From CAVTWJ01 sp964525605 (GTDB taxonomy: Bacteria; Oederibacteriota; Muellerivitia; Muellerivitales; Muellerivitaceae): a stretch of 64,000 bases of DNA. The position numbers were made by a program, and so were the translations under genes. Below are positions 1-8,542 of this stretch, one piece after another; the stretch's first letter is position 1; every line of letters starts with the position of its first letter. The stretch spans positions 1-64,000 of the forward strand of contig CAZGKT010000001.1 in NCBI GenBank assembly GCA_964525605.1, written 5' to 3'. The notes beneath the pieces were generated by a model. That model worked only from the letters and a program-made list of their open reading frames with translations, was not told the DNA's origin and made no database searches.

Positions 1-74
1 AGAGAGCGTTTTTTCACCCCCTGAAACACATAACAAATAATTTAACACCGCCAGCTTTTGATAGTCTAAATTCG

Positions 75-1316
75 ATGAATCGCGAACCATCAATTGATTA
101 TTCGGGGTATGAAATGAAATATTTAATTGACTACAGTGTATCTGTGGGGAGAAAAAGAAAAAAAGAAGCAACTAAAACGATCTTTTATTTTAAAACGGTT
201 TTTATATTTCTCTGTTTGGTGTTCTGTAATTTCCTAAGCAATCTTTTCGCTCAAACTCCTTCTCCGAATTATTCATTTCACAAGTTGTGGAATTATCATT
301 TCGATGATGGTAATCCAGTTAATCAATTAGGAATCAAATCCGATAATTCAGGTAATATTCAAAAAATCATCGCTGTTACAGGTGAATTTCAGAGATTGAT
401 TGAGATTTCTTTTAGTGATGGTAAAAAGATTAGTTCTCAAGATTTTGATTCTGATAACAATACACATTATGTTTTTGTTTCTCCTAAAGGAGATATTTGG
501 CGATGTTGGGATAAAAAAGGTGAGTTGACGGGTTATATAGAAAAATGGGACGGTCATAAAATCGATTTGGATTTCAACTTATCTCCAGCTTATGGATTTA
601 TTACATTTTCCCCCAACGGAAAGTTTGCTCTTTTGAATGACACCTATAATTGGGCCCTTCGCGATGAAAACGGAAAAGTTATTTTACATGAAGAAAAAAC
701 CGGAGCAGACGAAGTTTTTTTTTCCAACAGTTCCGACTCATTTTGTGTCATTAGAAGCGAAAGAACATCTGGAAAAAGAATGTTGGTTTTTAAAACATCA
801 GGAGAAAAACAGTTCGAGTATTTTGCAAAATGTGATCGATTGCGCACTAAGACATTTTCCGAAGATGGTTCAAAGTTGGCGCTTATTAATTCCTCGAATG
901 ATTTGATCGTTTTAGATAAAAACGGATCAGAGGTAATAAAAAGGAAATTTACTAGTGATTCTATTGATAGTTTTTTAAATAACGATTCTTTTATCGCTAG
1001 CGATAATAACCACTTATTTAAAGAAACTTTAGATGGAAAAAAGCAAATATTAGAACAGAAAAATGATACACAAAAAGAGCATGATGTTATTGTGAAAATA
1101 TCGAACACAATATTTCTTCTTAAACGAAAATTTAAGGAAGGTAATAGCAAGAAATATAATAAATACGATATTGAAATAATCGATTCTTTGGGAAATGTTT
1201 TAGCGAATGAAAGATTAGAATTTTTCCCCACCAATGTAATTCTCGATAAAAACATCTTGGTTGTTGAAGGTGGCGACAGTAAAGGTTGCAGTTTGAGCGT
1301 TTATAAGTTTTTTTAG
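75..1316 (+). CDS. Secreted hypothetical protein, probable beta-propeller, AT-rich
   Basis: The 413-residue product has a basic N-terminus, a hydrophobic segment at about residues 38-58 and a signal-peptidase-like end (NLFAQ) before TPSPN. The mature part is rich in Asn, Lys, Ser and Asp. It contains recurring short beta-strand/turn patterns such as VSPKGDIWRCWD, FSPNGKFALLND and FSEDGSKLALIN, spaced like WD40/PD40 blades, so I infer an exported propeller. The start is uncertain: an ATG at 114 would give a shorter signal region, and neither start has a strong ribosome site. The gene is far more AT-rich than its right-hand neighbours, with AAA, TTT and ATT codons dominating, which suggests horizontal acquisition. 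No specific function is recognised. Confidence 0.7.
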   Translation: MNREPSIDYSGYEMKYLIDYSVSVGRKRKKEATKTIFYFKTVFIFLCLVFCNFLSNLFAQTPSPNYSFHKLWNYHFDDGNPVNQLGIKSDNSGNIQKIIAVTGEFQRLIEISFSDGKKISSQDFDSDNNTHYVFVSPKGDIWRCWDKKGELTGYIEKWDGHKIDLDFNLSPAYGFITFSPNGKFALLNDTYNWALRDENGKVILHEEKTGADEVFFSNSSDSFCVIRSERTSGKRMLVFKTSGEKQFEYFAKCDRLRTKTFSEDGSKLALINSSNDLIVLDKNGSEVIKRKFTSDSIDSFLNNDSFIASDNNHLFKETLDGKKQILEQKNDTQKEHDVIVKISNTIFLLKRKFKEGNSKKYNKYDIEIIDSLGNVLANERLEFFPTNVILDKNILVVEGGDSKGCSLSVYKFF

Positions 1317-1330
1317 TATGCAGGAAATAA

Positions 1331-1420
1331 GGGGTCAGGCAACCATTAACCATTTTTGATTGTCCACGACGGGGACCCGTAATGGACAAAGAGAATTTTG
1401 GAGAATGGGCGTTTGTCCCT
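1331..1420. repeat. REP-like nested palindrome
   Basis: A 90-nt intergenic element with nested symmetry. The outer arms are 1331-1347 and 1404-1420 and pair imperfectly over 17 positions. The middle arms TTGTCCA (1360-1366) and TGGACAA (1383-1389) pair perfectly. The inner arms ACGG (1369-1372) and CCGT (1377-1380) close a 4-nt loop. It begins with GGGGTCAGGC, a style of left end seen in palindromic repeats mobilised by REP-associated transposases (RAYT). I saw no second copy and no RAYT gene in this window, so the class assignment is inference. Confidence 0.5.
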
Positions 1421-1515
1421 GAACATAGGCCGAGCCCCTTCTATCTTTCCCCTCAATACCTGTTTTCCATTAATATCCAGTGTCGGTAAGTATCAAAAGT
1501 ACGGAAAAACAGGAC

Positions 1516-2595
1516 ATGAATTCGGATCGTATTCATTTAAGGGGTCTCAATGGTATACGGGCCCTAGCCGCGTTGACCGTCCTCCTGTTTCATACCGCTT
1601 CATATCTTCCCAATTTCAATTTAGGTAGTTTCAGCTTTTGGACGGATGATTGGGCGGGGTATAGCGTCACTTTGTTTTTCGTCTTAAGCGGGTTTTTGAT
1701 CACCTATCTGCTGACGATGGAAAAGACGAAAACCGGCACCATTCACCTTAAAAACTTCTATGTCCGGCGCATCTTGCGGATTTGGCCGGTTTATTTCATG
1801 GCCATTTTGTTGACGTTGGCGTTGGTTCCGTTCGTTCCGACGATGGGATTCTTGCCCGGTACCGGCAAATCCCTGGTGTTTTACCTCTGCTTTTTCCCCA
1901 ATGTGGCCTACAGCTATGGTTTCGCCATCGTGGCCATCACGCCCTTGTGGTCGGTGGGGGTGGAACAGCAGTTTTACGCTTTCTGGCCGATGCTGATGAA
2001 AAAATCGGGTTCACTTAAGAAATCCTTTTGCCTGGTCATATTGGCTTACTGGTTATTGAAGCTAGGGGCGAAACTTTACGGAAACGACCACTTTTACCAC
2101 CTCGTGAGTTTCATGCGATTCGATTGTATGGCCATTGGCGGGTTGGGGGCCGTGTGGCTCAAAGAAAAATCACGGGTCATCCAATGGGCCTACCACCCCC
2201 TCACCCAAATAGCCGCTTGGGGTTTGTTCGTTTACGCGACGTTTTTCAAACCGGTTCTCGTCTATTCGTTTATCGATCATGACCTATACGCTTTCATCTT
2301 TTTAATCATGATCCTCAACGTCAGCACCAACCCGAAGACCCTGGTTGATCTCGAAAATCGGGTTATGGATTATTTGGGCAAAATTTCCTACGGGCTTTAT
2401 TGCTATCACCTGCCGGTGATCTGCGTTCTTATGGGCTTTCACATCCCATCTTGTGCCGTTCTTTTCTCTTTAGTTCTCTTTTTCTCCGTCGCGATCGCTT
2501 CCATCTCCTATTTCTTTTACGAACGCCCCTTTATCAAGATGAAAGATGGCTTTAGCGACGTCTTAAGCCAAAGTTCTATGACCCTTGCCGCTTAA
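1516..2595 (+). CDS. Membrane acyltransferase, acyltransferase-3 (OafA/YrhL-like) family
   Basis: The 359-residue integral membrane protein matches the acyltransferase-3 family, which moves acyl groups (often acetyl) onto cell-surface sugars. The N-terminal RGLNGIRALAAL motif leads to the family His at residue 26 (LLFHTASYLP). YVRRILRIWPVYF at about residues 82-94 is the conserved Arg-rich loop. WSVGVEQQFYAFWP at 145-158 is the hallmark motif, usually written SVEEQFY. About ten hydrophobic segments follow. I chose ATG 1516 because AGGAC lies just upstream and it starts the conserved block; an in-frame GTG at 1480 is possible. It stands alone with no glycan-assembly genes beside it, so the substrate is unknown. 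Confidence 0.85.
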   Translation: MNSDRIHLRGLNGIRALAALTVLLFHTASYLPNFNLGSFSFWTDDWAGYSVTLFFVLSGFLITYLLTMEKTKTGTIHLKNFYVRRILRIWPVYFMAILLTLALVPFVPTMGFLPGTGKSLVFYLCFFPNVAYSYGFAIVAITPLWSVGVEQQFYAFWPMLMKKSGSLKKSFCLVILAYWLLKLGAKLYGNDHFYHLVSFMRFDCMAIGGLGAVWLKEKSRVIQWAYHPLTQIAAWGLFVYATFFKPVLVYSFIDHDLYAFIFLIMILNVSTNPKTLVDLENRVMDYLGKISYGLYCYHLPVICVLMGFHIPSCAVLFSLVLFFSVAIASISYFFYERPFIKMKDGFSDVLSQSSMTLAA

Positions 2596-2674
2596 AAAGG
2601 CGGTCGAAACGCCAAAGAGGGGAATGCCGGGTCTTATAGTGGCGTTGTCAAAACAGTTTTTAGAACCATTTGTT

Positions 2675-2680
2675 TATAAT
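2675..2680 (+). promoter_or_regulatory. Possible -10 box (TATAAT)
   Basis: A perfect TATAAT in the 200-bp gap before the outer-membrane protein gene at 2798. No good -35 lies at 16-18 bp; TTGTCA at 2645-2650 is 24 bp upstream, which is too far for a standard promoter. The same TATAAT/TAAAAT style recurs before other genes here (glyA, the GH43 gene, the DAHP synthase gene). Confidence 0.3.
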
Positions 2681-2797
2681 GCCGCATACTCATTTGGGGG
2701 GCAAATGAGGCCAGGCCGGGATGAACTCGGAAACCTGGGGTGGGTTCTGCCCCTGATGAGCACCTATTGAAACTGTTGCCGTATATGCGGGAGATCT

Positions 2798-4306
2798 ATG
2801 AAGGCTCTTTTTTTCGCCCTTGTTTTGATGGGTTGGGGTCTGGGTTTTACACATGCATTCGCGCAAGAAACAAGGGTGGATGCCACCGGCGGGCTGGATA
2901 TGGTACTCACTGATGAGACCACCGAACTGAACCCCTATAACCTGGGCAATCCGGCCGGGATGGCTCTGCTTCCAGCGGGAAGCCGATTGGAAATGGCCTT
3001 GCCTTGGTACGGCGTTTCCAACGCTGATGGGTCGATCAAGAACAGTTTTCTCAGCGTTTCCCAGGGGCTCAACCTGGGTTTTCCTCAAATCGCCTCACCC
3101 TACGATTACCAAGGCTTCCTCTATGTGCCCGGCAATGATTGGGCTTTTCAAGCCTTCGGCCTTTTTTTAGATGAAAACGAACAACAACCGCAGGTGCCCT
3201 GGAGCTCCCAGCTTCAGGAAGAACTGGGGATGGTCAAGGCTGCGAACCAGTACGGGCGCTTATCCGTCGGGGCCGAATTGGAATTCCTTCAATATTCCGA
3301 TGATGTCTCCGAAAGTTCTCCCTACACCACCACGGTCACCGAAGGGAGCCTCATTCTGGGTTTAATTTACAACCAGCCCCTGGGTGATGAGGGGGCGGAC
3401 CGATGGTTGAGGTTGGGTGGAACCTTTATGTTCAATGTCTCGCCCGCAAAAGAAATTTATAATTTCAACGACATCCCCATCAATCTCCAGTGGATCGATA
3501 CCAACATCACTTCGGAAATTCTTTTTGAGCCCGGATTGTTTTTGGATCTGGCTAAAAATTTTGAGGCGGTGATCCAACCGGAAATGATCCACGAATCCAC
3601 GACCGAATCAGAAACCAATTCGGATCCCACGCATTATCTGGATGAGCCCACATTCCTTTTCCAAACCGAGGATGCCTTTGATCTCGTCATGAACTACAAA
3701 TGGAAAATCCCATTGAACTATCACGGGGAGCCCCAGCCGTTGACCTTTAACCAGGGCGGGCTCCTGACCGTCGAATCCTTTACTTACAACAATTTCGAGC
3801 CGTCGGGGAGCACCTTTTCTACCAATACGGGCAATTCAACCCGTTTTCAGCTTGGGATCGGCCTGGAACGGGAAAAGAATTTCACCTGCGGGATCCAGTT
3901 GGAGGTTTTATCCTCGACAGGAAGTTTCCAGGGGGCATCAGGTCCCGCGACTCAGGAGAACAGCTTTTCAAACACACGCGTCATCTTTGGCGGAGAAAAA
4001 TGGATCACGCCCGAACTGTCCTTGCGGATGGGGTTCACCCATGTGGATGAGCAATCCCAGCTTGTCAACGGCATGGGGGGCGAGGATATAACCGATTATT
4101 TTAATGTGTACCCGGATGAGGATATTTCAGGGTGGCTTTGGACCACGGGAGCGGGTTATGAGGTCAAGGACGTACGTCTGGAGGGAATGATCTTTTTACT
4201 GGAGCCCCAGTCGATCGCCATGTCTTCCCAGAACTATTCGGGGCCAGCCTATACCTACACCGTATTCGGGGGAGAATTCTCGATTGCGTGGAAATTGAAC
4301 CTTTGA
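2798..4306 (+). CDS. Outer-membrane beta-barrel protein, unknown function
   Basis: The 502-residue product has a clean signal peptide ending at about residue 23 (THAFAQ then ETRVDA). After it comes an N-terminal segment with NPYNLGNPAGMALLPAG, a pattern seen at the start of FadL- or PorV-type barrels. The rest alternates short amphipathic strands and turns and ends with WKLNL, an outer-membrane C-terminal signature. GGGAG lies 5 nt before the ATG. No enzyme motif is visible; transport or assembly at the outer membrane is inference. Its last 36 bases recur, diverged, at 4705-4740, showing that a paralogue once lay immediately downstream. Confidence 0.65.
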   Translation: MKALFFALVLMGWGLGFTHAFAQETRVDATGGLDMVLTDETTELNPYNLGNPAGMALLPAGSRLEMALPWYGVSNADGSIKNSFLSVSQGLNLGFPQIASPYDYQGFLYVPGNDWAFQAFGLFLDENEQQPQVPWSSQLQEELGMVKAANQYGRLSVGAELEFLQYSDDVSESSPYTTTVTEGSLILGLIYNQPLGDEGADRWLRLGGTFMFNVSPAKEIYNFNDIPINLQWIDTNITSEILFEPGLFLDLAKNFEAVIQPEMIHESTTESETNSDPTHYLDEPTFLFQTEDAFDLVMNYKWKIPLNYHGEPQPLTFNQGGLLTVESFTYNNFEPSGSTFSTNTGNSTRFQLGIGLEREKNFTCGIQLEVLSSTGSFQGASGPATQENSFSNTRVIFGGEKWITPELSLRMGFTHVDEQSQLVNGMGGEDITDYFNVYPDEDISGWLWTTGAGYEVKDVRLEGMIFLLEPQSIAMSSQNYSGPAYTYTVFGGEFSIAWKLNL

Positions 4307-4331
4307 GGGCGTGTAACATAAGTGGTACAAT
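4303..4331 (+). promoter_or_regulatory. Promoter with operator-like inverted repeat for the antitoxin gene
   Basis: TTGAGG (4303-4308, overlapping the preceding stop codon) and TACAAT (4326-4331) are separated by exactly 17 bp. The spacer and -10 overlap an imperfect inverted repeat, TGTAAC (4312-4317) and GGTACA (4324-4329). That layout suits an autoregulating antitoxin. The ATG at 4340 is only 8 nt past the -10, so the transcript is probably leaderless. Confidence 0.6.
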
Positions 4332-4339
4332 TAATCCTT

Positions 4340-4690
4340 ATGAAAAACGCCACCATCAAAAACAAGAAACACACAGCGGAAGGGGATTTTAAGGATTACC
4401 TTCTTTCCAACCTGAGCGACCCTCAAGAAGCCCGTGAATATTTACGTGAAGCCTACGACCGAAGCCTTGAGGACGGCAACGGAGCCGTATTTCAACTTGC
4501 CCTCCGTGATGTCGCGGAAGCCCATGGCGGGGTAGGGTGGTTAGCGAAGAAATCCGGTATGCCCCGCGAGAGTGTCTATCGCGTGCTCGCCAAGAACAGG
4601 GACCCCAAGTTTGGAAGTATCCTCAAGATTTGCAAACCTTTTGGCTTTAATCCATTCGACCAACGTCGTGTTTTAAAGGCACACTCGTAA
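4340..4690 (+). CDS. Orphan antitoxin-like HTH protein (HI1420/COG3636 type)
   Basis: The 116-residue product resembles the addiction-module antidote family whose partner is a RelE/HigB-fold RNase toxin. It has an N-terminal segment with DFKDYLLSNLSDPQEAREYL. A central stretch, LALRDVAEAHGG-VGWLAKKSGMPRESVYRVL, has the helix-turn-helix typical of the family, and the last part reads KFGSILKICKPFGF. The family toxin normally sits directly upstream, but here that position holds the outer-membrane gene, and the downstream side holds only a gene remnant. It is therefore an orphan antitoxin or a solitary regulator. ATG 4340 is preferred over GTG 4322 because the latter lies inside the promoter/operator. 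Confidence 0.75.
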   Translation: MKNATIKNKKHTAEGDFKDYLLSNLSDPQEAREYLREAYDRSLEDGNGAVFQLALRDVAEAHGGVGWLAKKSGMPRESVYRVLAKNRDPKFGSILKICKPFGFNPFDQRRVLKAHS

Positions 4691-4704
4691 TGAATAATTA
4701 TCGA

Positions 4705-4740
4705 GGAGAATTCGCGATCGCTTGGAAATTGAATCTTTAA
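4705..4740 (+). pseudogene. Remnant 3' end of an outer-membrane protein paralogue
   Basis: These 36 bases match 4271-4306, the end of the barrel gene, at 31 positions. Read in the same frame they encode GEFAIAWKLNL-stop against GEFSIAWKLNL-stop. Four of the five differences are synonymous, so the copy diverged while still coding and was cut down later. Nothing upstream of 4705 continues the match; the antitoxin gene occupies that space. Confidence 0.7.
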
Positions 4741-4814
4741 TTGGTTTTCTCCCAGTGCGAAGGTATGGTTCGGGGCGTAAAATAGGTGAACGCCGGTTCT
4801 TATAAGGTAGGGAT

Positions 4815-6854
4815 ATGAGAAAGTTTTTATTTTTGTTGTTCGTTTTGCTTACGGCCCCGGTAATCCAAGCGGCGGAACCTTGGGAAAATTACCAGATGGG
4901 GACCAACCAATACCTCGACCACAAATACGTGGCCGCCGCCAAATACCTTCATCAGACCCTCCTGGACGATCACGACAATTGGCAGGCTTATCAGCTTCTG
5001 GGCTATTGCGATTACCTGCTCAACCGCGACGCCGATGCGGTGAGCGAATGTCAGGCGAGCCTCAAGATCAACGGCGACAACCCCCGGTTGAGGCATTTCA
5101 CGGATTGGCTGTCGGCACCGGAACCCAAGGCCGCCCGAACCAAGGATGACCGCGCCTTTTTCGAGATGAAAAAGGCGGCGGAGATGCCTCCGCCCCCGGA
5201 TTTGGACCCGGACCGCAAGTTGGACCGCATGCTCAGGACCTCCGACGCGAACTTGGAGCCTCCCTGGGCGGATCACACCCAAGCATCGGAACCTTCAGCG
5301 GACACCCAGGCTTACCGAAATTTTCTTCTCCAATTTGGGCCCAGCCTGGAATTTCCAGGCCAAAATTTCGGTGTCCCGGCGGGGGCCAATGGAGGAGGGG
5401 AGGTGGGACTGGGTTACGCCTTGAATGACCACTTGTCCCTCTGGCTGACGGAATCGTTCTTTTCCTATTCGTTGACCTACTATCCCGACGAAATTTACGC
5501 CTGGTCCGAAGAGTATCTGGATTCGGAAACGGTGCTCTCGGCCCGTTACACTTTCGGAGACGGTCGACTGCAGCCCTATGTGGGGGCCGGGGTGGGCCTC
5601 TACGCGGCGGCCGATAATAACGCCGACCACCTGATTCAGGGGACCTTAGGGTTGAAATACAGGATCAGCGGGATCACAAGCCTCTTCATTGAAACCGCCA
5701 CGAACTTCATCTTTCAGCCCAAGACCCGTTTCGCCGACATTTACGATAACTATTACGGGTATCAGCCGCTTGTCACCCCCGGCTACAACCTCCTCATCAG
5801 TAATCCCGTCAATGCCGGGTTGATCTTCGACTTCTGGGGGGCGGAGGCCGTGAAGGGCCAAGCGGGGCTTCTGCCATCCGGCGGTGATTTTTTTGTTCAA
5901 ACGGGTGTGGGCTGTACTTTTAACCAATATGCCTACGAACAACCCTCGGCCCTGACGGTCTATCCCGATTCTTTCGCGGCCGGGTACGATTTCCCGAACC
6001 ATTTTTCTTTTTTCACCAGCGTGGAAAGATACCCGGGGGACTGGGCCCTTTTGGCGAACCTCAAGTTCACGCTCGTTCTCCCGATTCCGGTTCAGCCCTA
6101 TGTTTACCTCGGGCTTGGTTTGGATTTTCCCGTGGGTTGGGTTTTTTCATCGGAAAACACCGCCCTCCAAGCGGGGGCGGGTTTGGACATCAACCTGACG
6201 CGCAGGCTGGACCTTTACGGGGAAGTGAAGTCCTATTACACGTCGAACCTGATCAATTTCGAGAATTCCTATTCAGACGGTGTGGGTATTTTTGAAACCG
6301 GATTGAGGTTCAATTTTACCGGGTCGCCCAACTCATACCTCGTCTCGGAAGAATCGGCCCCATCGGCCAAACCCGATTCCGAGCCGCCACTCTTCGTGGA
6401 ACTGGCGGGCGGACTCGATTTTCTCGCCCAGAACTGGCAAAGCGGCTATGGCACCGGGAACGGGGGTAAATTTACGGTCGGGTACGATCTCAAGAATGGC
6501 ATGACCTTGCAGTTGGACATTGAGGATTTCGACTATTCGGGGACCAATTATGTGGGCTCCATCGGGGACCATGAGCTTCTCATCCTTCCTACGTTCCATT
6601 ACCCCGTCCTTTCAGGGGTGATCAGGGCGTACCTTTCAGCGGGGGCGGGATTGGATGTGGAAACTTCCTGGGGCGGAAATGGCAATCCCGGACAGGCGGG
6701 CAATTTCGACTTGGCCCTGGGCGCGGGGGTTGAAGCGCCATTTGACCCATCCGATGCCTTCTTCGTGGAAAGCAAATATAACTTCATCTTCGCCGATGGC
6801 GTCACCGGGCAGGATCTGCCCCTCCTGGCGGGTATCCGCCTGGGATTTCAATGA
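4815..6854 (+). CDS. TPR protein with three tandem outer-membrane-type beta-barrel modules
   Basis: The 679-residue product has a signal peptide of about 19 residues (TAPVIQA then AEPWEN). A TPR pair spans about residues 22-95 (YLHQTLLDDHDNWQAYQLLGYC), and a linker runs to about 160. Then come three similar barrel-like blocks, each opening the same way: FLLQFGPSLEFPGQNF (about 170), FFVQTGVGCTFNQY (about 355) and FVELAGGLDFLAQNW (about 528). Each resembles an 8-stranded OmpA/opacity-like barrel, with Gly/aromatic strands such as GVGLYAAADNN and AGAGLDVETSW. The fused triplication is unusual. A TPR with barrels suggests peptidoglycan- or periplasm-facing scaffolding, but no function is recognised. 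The next gene is close enough for co-transcription. Confidence 0.65.
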   Translation: MRKFLFLLFVLLTAPVIQAAEPWENYQMGTNQYLDHKYVAAAKYLHQTLLDDHDNWQAYQLLGYCDYLLNRDADAVSECQASLKINGDNPRLRHFTDWLSAPEPKAARTKDDRAFFEMKKAAEMPPPPDLDPDRKLDRMLRTSDANLEPPWADHTQASEPSADTQAYRNFLLQFGPSLEFPGQNFGVPAGANGGGEVGLGYALNDHLSLWLTESFFSYSLTYYPDEIYAWSEEYLDSETVLSARYTFGDGRLQPYVGAGVGLYAAADNNADHLIQGTLGLKYRISGITSLFIETATNFIFQPKTRFADIYDNYYGYQPLVTPGYNLLISNPVNAGLIFDFWGAEAVKGQAGLLPSGGDFFVQTGVGCTFNQYAYEQPSALTVYPDSFAAGYDFPNHFSFFTSVERYPGDWALLANLKFTLVLPIPVQPYVYLGLGLDFPVGWVFSSENTALQAGAGLDINLTRRLDLYGEVKSYYTSNLINFENSYSDGVGIFETGLRFNFTGSPNSYLVSEESAPSAKPDSEPPLFVELAGGLDFLAQNWQSGYGTGNGGKFTVGYDLKNGMTLQLDIEDFDYSGTNYVGSIGDHELLILPTFHYPVLSGVIRAYLSAGAGLDVETSWGGNGNPGQAGNFDLALGAGVEAPFDPSDAFFVESKYNFIFADGVTGQDLPLLAGIRLGFQ

Positions 6855-6868
6855 TCAGGGGACAGGCC

Positions 6869-7840
6869 ATGAAAAGGTTTTTCACCTGGGTTTTCATCGG
6901 CGGGACGGCCGTAATGGGGCTTTCTTCCTGCGCCAAGAACCCTTCGCCCGCCGGGCCCTTTAATTCCGTGCCCTCTCCGCCGGCGAATTATCTTCTTCAA
7001 TGGGGTTCTTTCGGGGTGGGGAACGGACAATTCGATGAGGCTCAGGGCATCGCGGTCAATGCGGCCGGCACAACGGTTTATGTGGTGAATTCAGGGAGTA
7101 ATCGGGTGGAAGCCTTCGACGGATCGGGGAACTACCTTTTTCAATGGGGATCCTACGGTAACGGGAACGGCCAATTCGTTTATCCCCAGGGAATCGCGAT
7201 CAACTCAGCGGGGACAACCCTTTACGTGGCGGATTCAGATAATTATCGAGTGGAGGCCTTCAGTGCCACCGGCGCTTACCTGACCCAATTTGGATCCTAT
7301 GGCGGCGGGAATGGACAGTTCATCTACGGCCCTGCGGAGGTCACGGTGAATTCGGCGGGTACCACGGTTCTTGTGATCGGGAACGTTTTTCCCTGCCTAG
7401 TGGAGGCCTTCAGTCCCTCAGGGGTCTTTCAGACCCAATGGTCGATCAACTCGAACAGTTACCCTCCTTCCGGTATCGCGGTGAATTCGGCGGGAACCAG
7501 CATTTTTGTCGCCGATTCCGAAAACAACGGAGTGGATGTTTACAATAGTTCAGGCCTTCTTCTGGCGCAGTGGACCCTGCCCCCGCCTGCAAACGGCCAG
7601 TACATCAACCTGACAGGTCTCGCGCTCAGCCCGGACAATTCCAAGATCTATCTGGTGGATTCGGTCGTCGACCGAGTGGACCTATTCAGCAGTGCGGGAA
7701 AAGTTTTATCCCCCTTCGGGCTCTACGGTAAAACAGCAGGGTTTTTCAACGACCCCACTTCGATTGCCGTGGATGCCGCGGGTGAAATTTTCGTGATGAA
7801 TACGGGCAACGACACCGTGGAAAAATTTAGCGGCTATTAA
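6869..7840 (+). CDS. NHL-repeat beta-propeller lipoprotein
   Basis: The 323-residue product starts with a lipoprotein signal and the lipobox GLSSC, so it should be lipid-anchored. Six NHL-like blades follow. Each has the pattern WGSFGVGNGQFDEAQGIAVN, then TVYVVNSGSNRVEAFD, and the pattern repeats about every 45 residues. NHL propellers usually bind proteins or carry no catalysis. ATG 6869 is favoured by AGGGGA upstream and by the lipoprotein signal; ATG 6851, overlapping the previous stop, would add six residues. It is probably co-transcribed with the TPR/barrel gene. Confidence 0.8.
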   Translation: MKRFFTWVFIGGTAVMGLSSCAKNPSPAGPFNSVPSPPANYLLQWGSFGVGNGQFDEAQGIAVNAAGTTVYVVNSGSNRVEAFDGSGNYLFQWGSYGNGNGQFVYPQGIAINSAGTTLYVADSDNYRVEAFSATGAYLTQFGSYGGGNGQFIYGPAEVTVNSAGTTVLVIGNVFPCLVEAFSPSGVFQTQWSINSNSYPPSGIAVNSAGTSIFVADSENNGVDVYNSSGLLLAQWTLPPPANGQYINLTGLALSPDNSKIYLVDSVVDRVDLFSSAGKVLSPFGLYGKTAGFFNDPTSIAVDAAGEIFVMNTGNDTVEKFSGY

Positions 7841-7862
7841 GTTGTTTTGGAAAGTGGGGAAC

Positions 7863-8438
7863 ATGGCTCAGGATTTAAAAATAATTTCGTTCAAATCGCC
7901 TCAGGAATGGGAAAAGTGGCTGGCCAAGAACCATTCCGCGTCCCGGGGTGTCTGGCTAAAAATATTTAAAAAAGATTCTCAAACTCGATCGGTAAGCTAC
8001 CTGGAAGCCCTGGAGGGTGCCCTTTGTTACGGCTGGATTGACGGCCAAAAGGCGGCTTATGACGATAAGGCCTGGCTTCAGAAATTTAGTCCCCGCCAGG
8101 AGAAAAGTGTTTGGTCGAAAATCAATGTGGGCCATGCTGAACGCCTCATCAAAACAGGGCGCATGAAGCCGGAGGGTCTAAAGAAAATCGTATCCGCCAA
8201 AAAAGATGGACGCTGGTCGAACGCCTACCACCCTCAAAGTTCAGCCAAATTACCGAAAGATTTCCTGCAAGAAGTAAGCAAGAACACGAAGGCGAAAGCC
8301 TTTTTGGATACCTTGAACCGTTCCAATGTGTACGCCATCATTTACCGGCTTCAAACCGCGAAAAAACCAGAAACCCGACAGAAACGAATCAGCCAATTCG
8401 TGGAAATGCTTTCTAGAGGCGAAAAACTTCATCCTTAA
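7863..8438 (+). CDS. YdeI/OmpD-associated family protein
   Basis: The 191-residue cytoplasmic-looking product fits the YdeI/OmdA family (COG4430). It has SPQEWEKWLAKNHSASRGVWLKI near the N-terminus, SYLEALEGALCYGWIDGQ at about 50-67 and the FSPRQEKSVWSKINVGHAERL block. The C-terminal OmdA-type helix pair includes LPKDFLQEVSKNTKAKAFLD. The family has been tied to bacteriocin or peptide tolerance, but the biochemical role is unknown. ATG 7863 follows GGGGA; the longer reading from TTG 7842 is unlikely. Confidence 0.85.
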   Translation: MAQDLKIISFKSPQEWEKWLAKNHSASRGVWLKIFKKDSQTRSVSYLEALEGALCYGWIDGQKAAYDDKAWLQKFSPRQEKSVWSKINVGHAERLIKTGRMKPEGLKKIVSAKKDGRWSNAYHPQSSAKLPKDFLQEVSKNTKAKAFLDTLNRSNVYAIIYRLQTAKKPETRQKRISQFVEMLSRGEKLHP

Positions 8439-8485
8439 CTCAAGTGATGAGCTAAACAAACCGCATCCCGTCCCTCCATCATTTT

Positions 8486-8514
8486 TTCTCAAGCGCCTTA
8501 TACCCGCCTATAAT
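8486..8514 (+). promoter_or_regulatory. Promoter for the GH43 gene
   Basis: TTCTCA (8486-8491) and TATAAT (8509-8514) are spaced by 17 bp, 28 bp before the TTG start and its AGGAG site. Confidence 0.45.
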
Positions 8515-8542
8515 CTAACGATCCTGGACCCAAGGAGCCCAC

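Noticed and set aside
2645..2680. Full promoter TTGTCA with TATAAT
   Set aside because: The spacer is 24 bp, so only the -10 box is kept.
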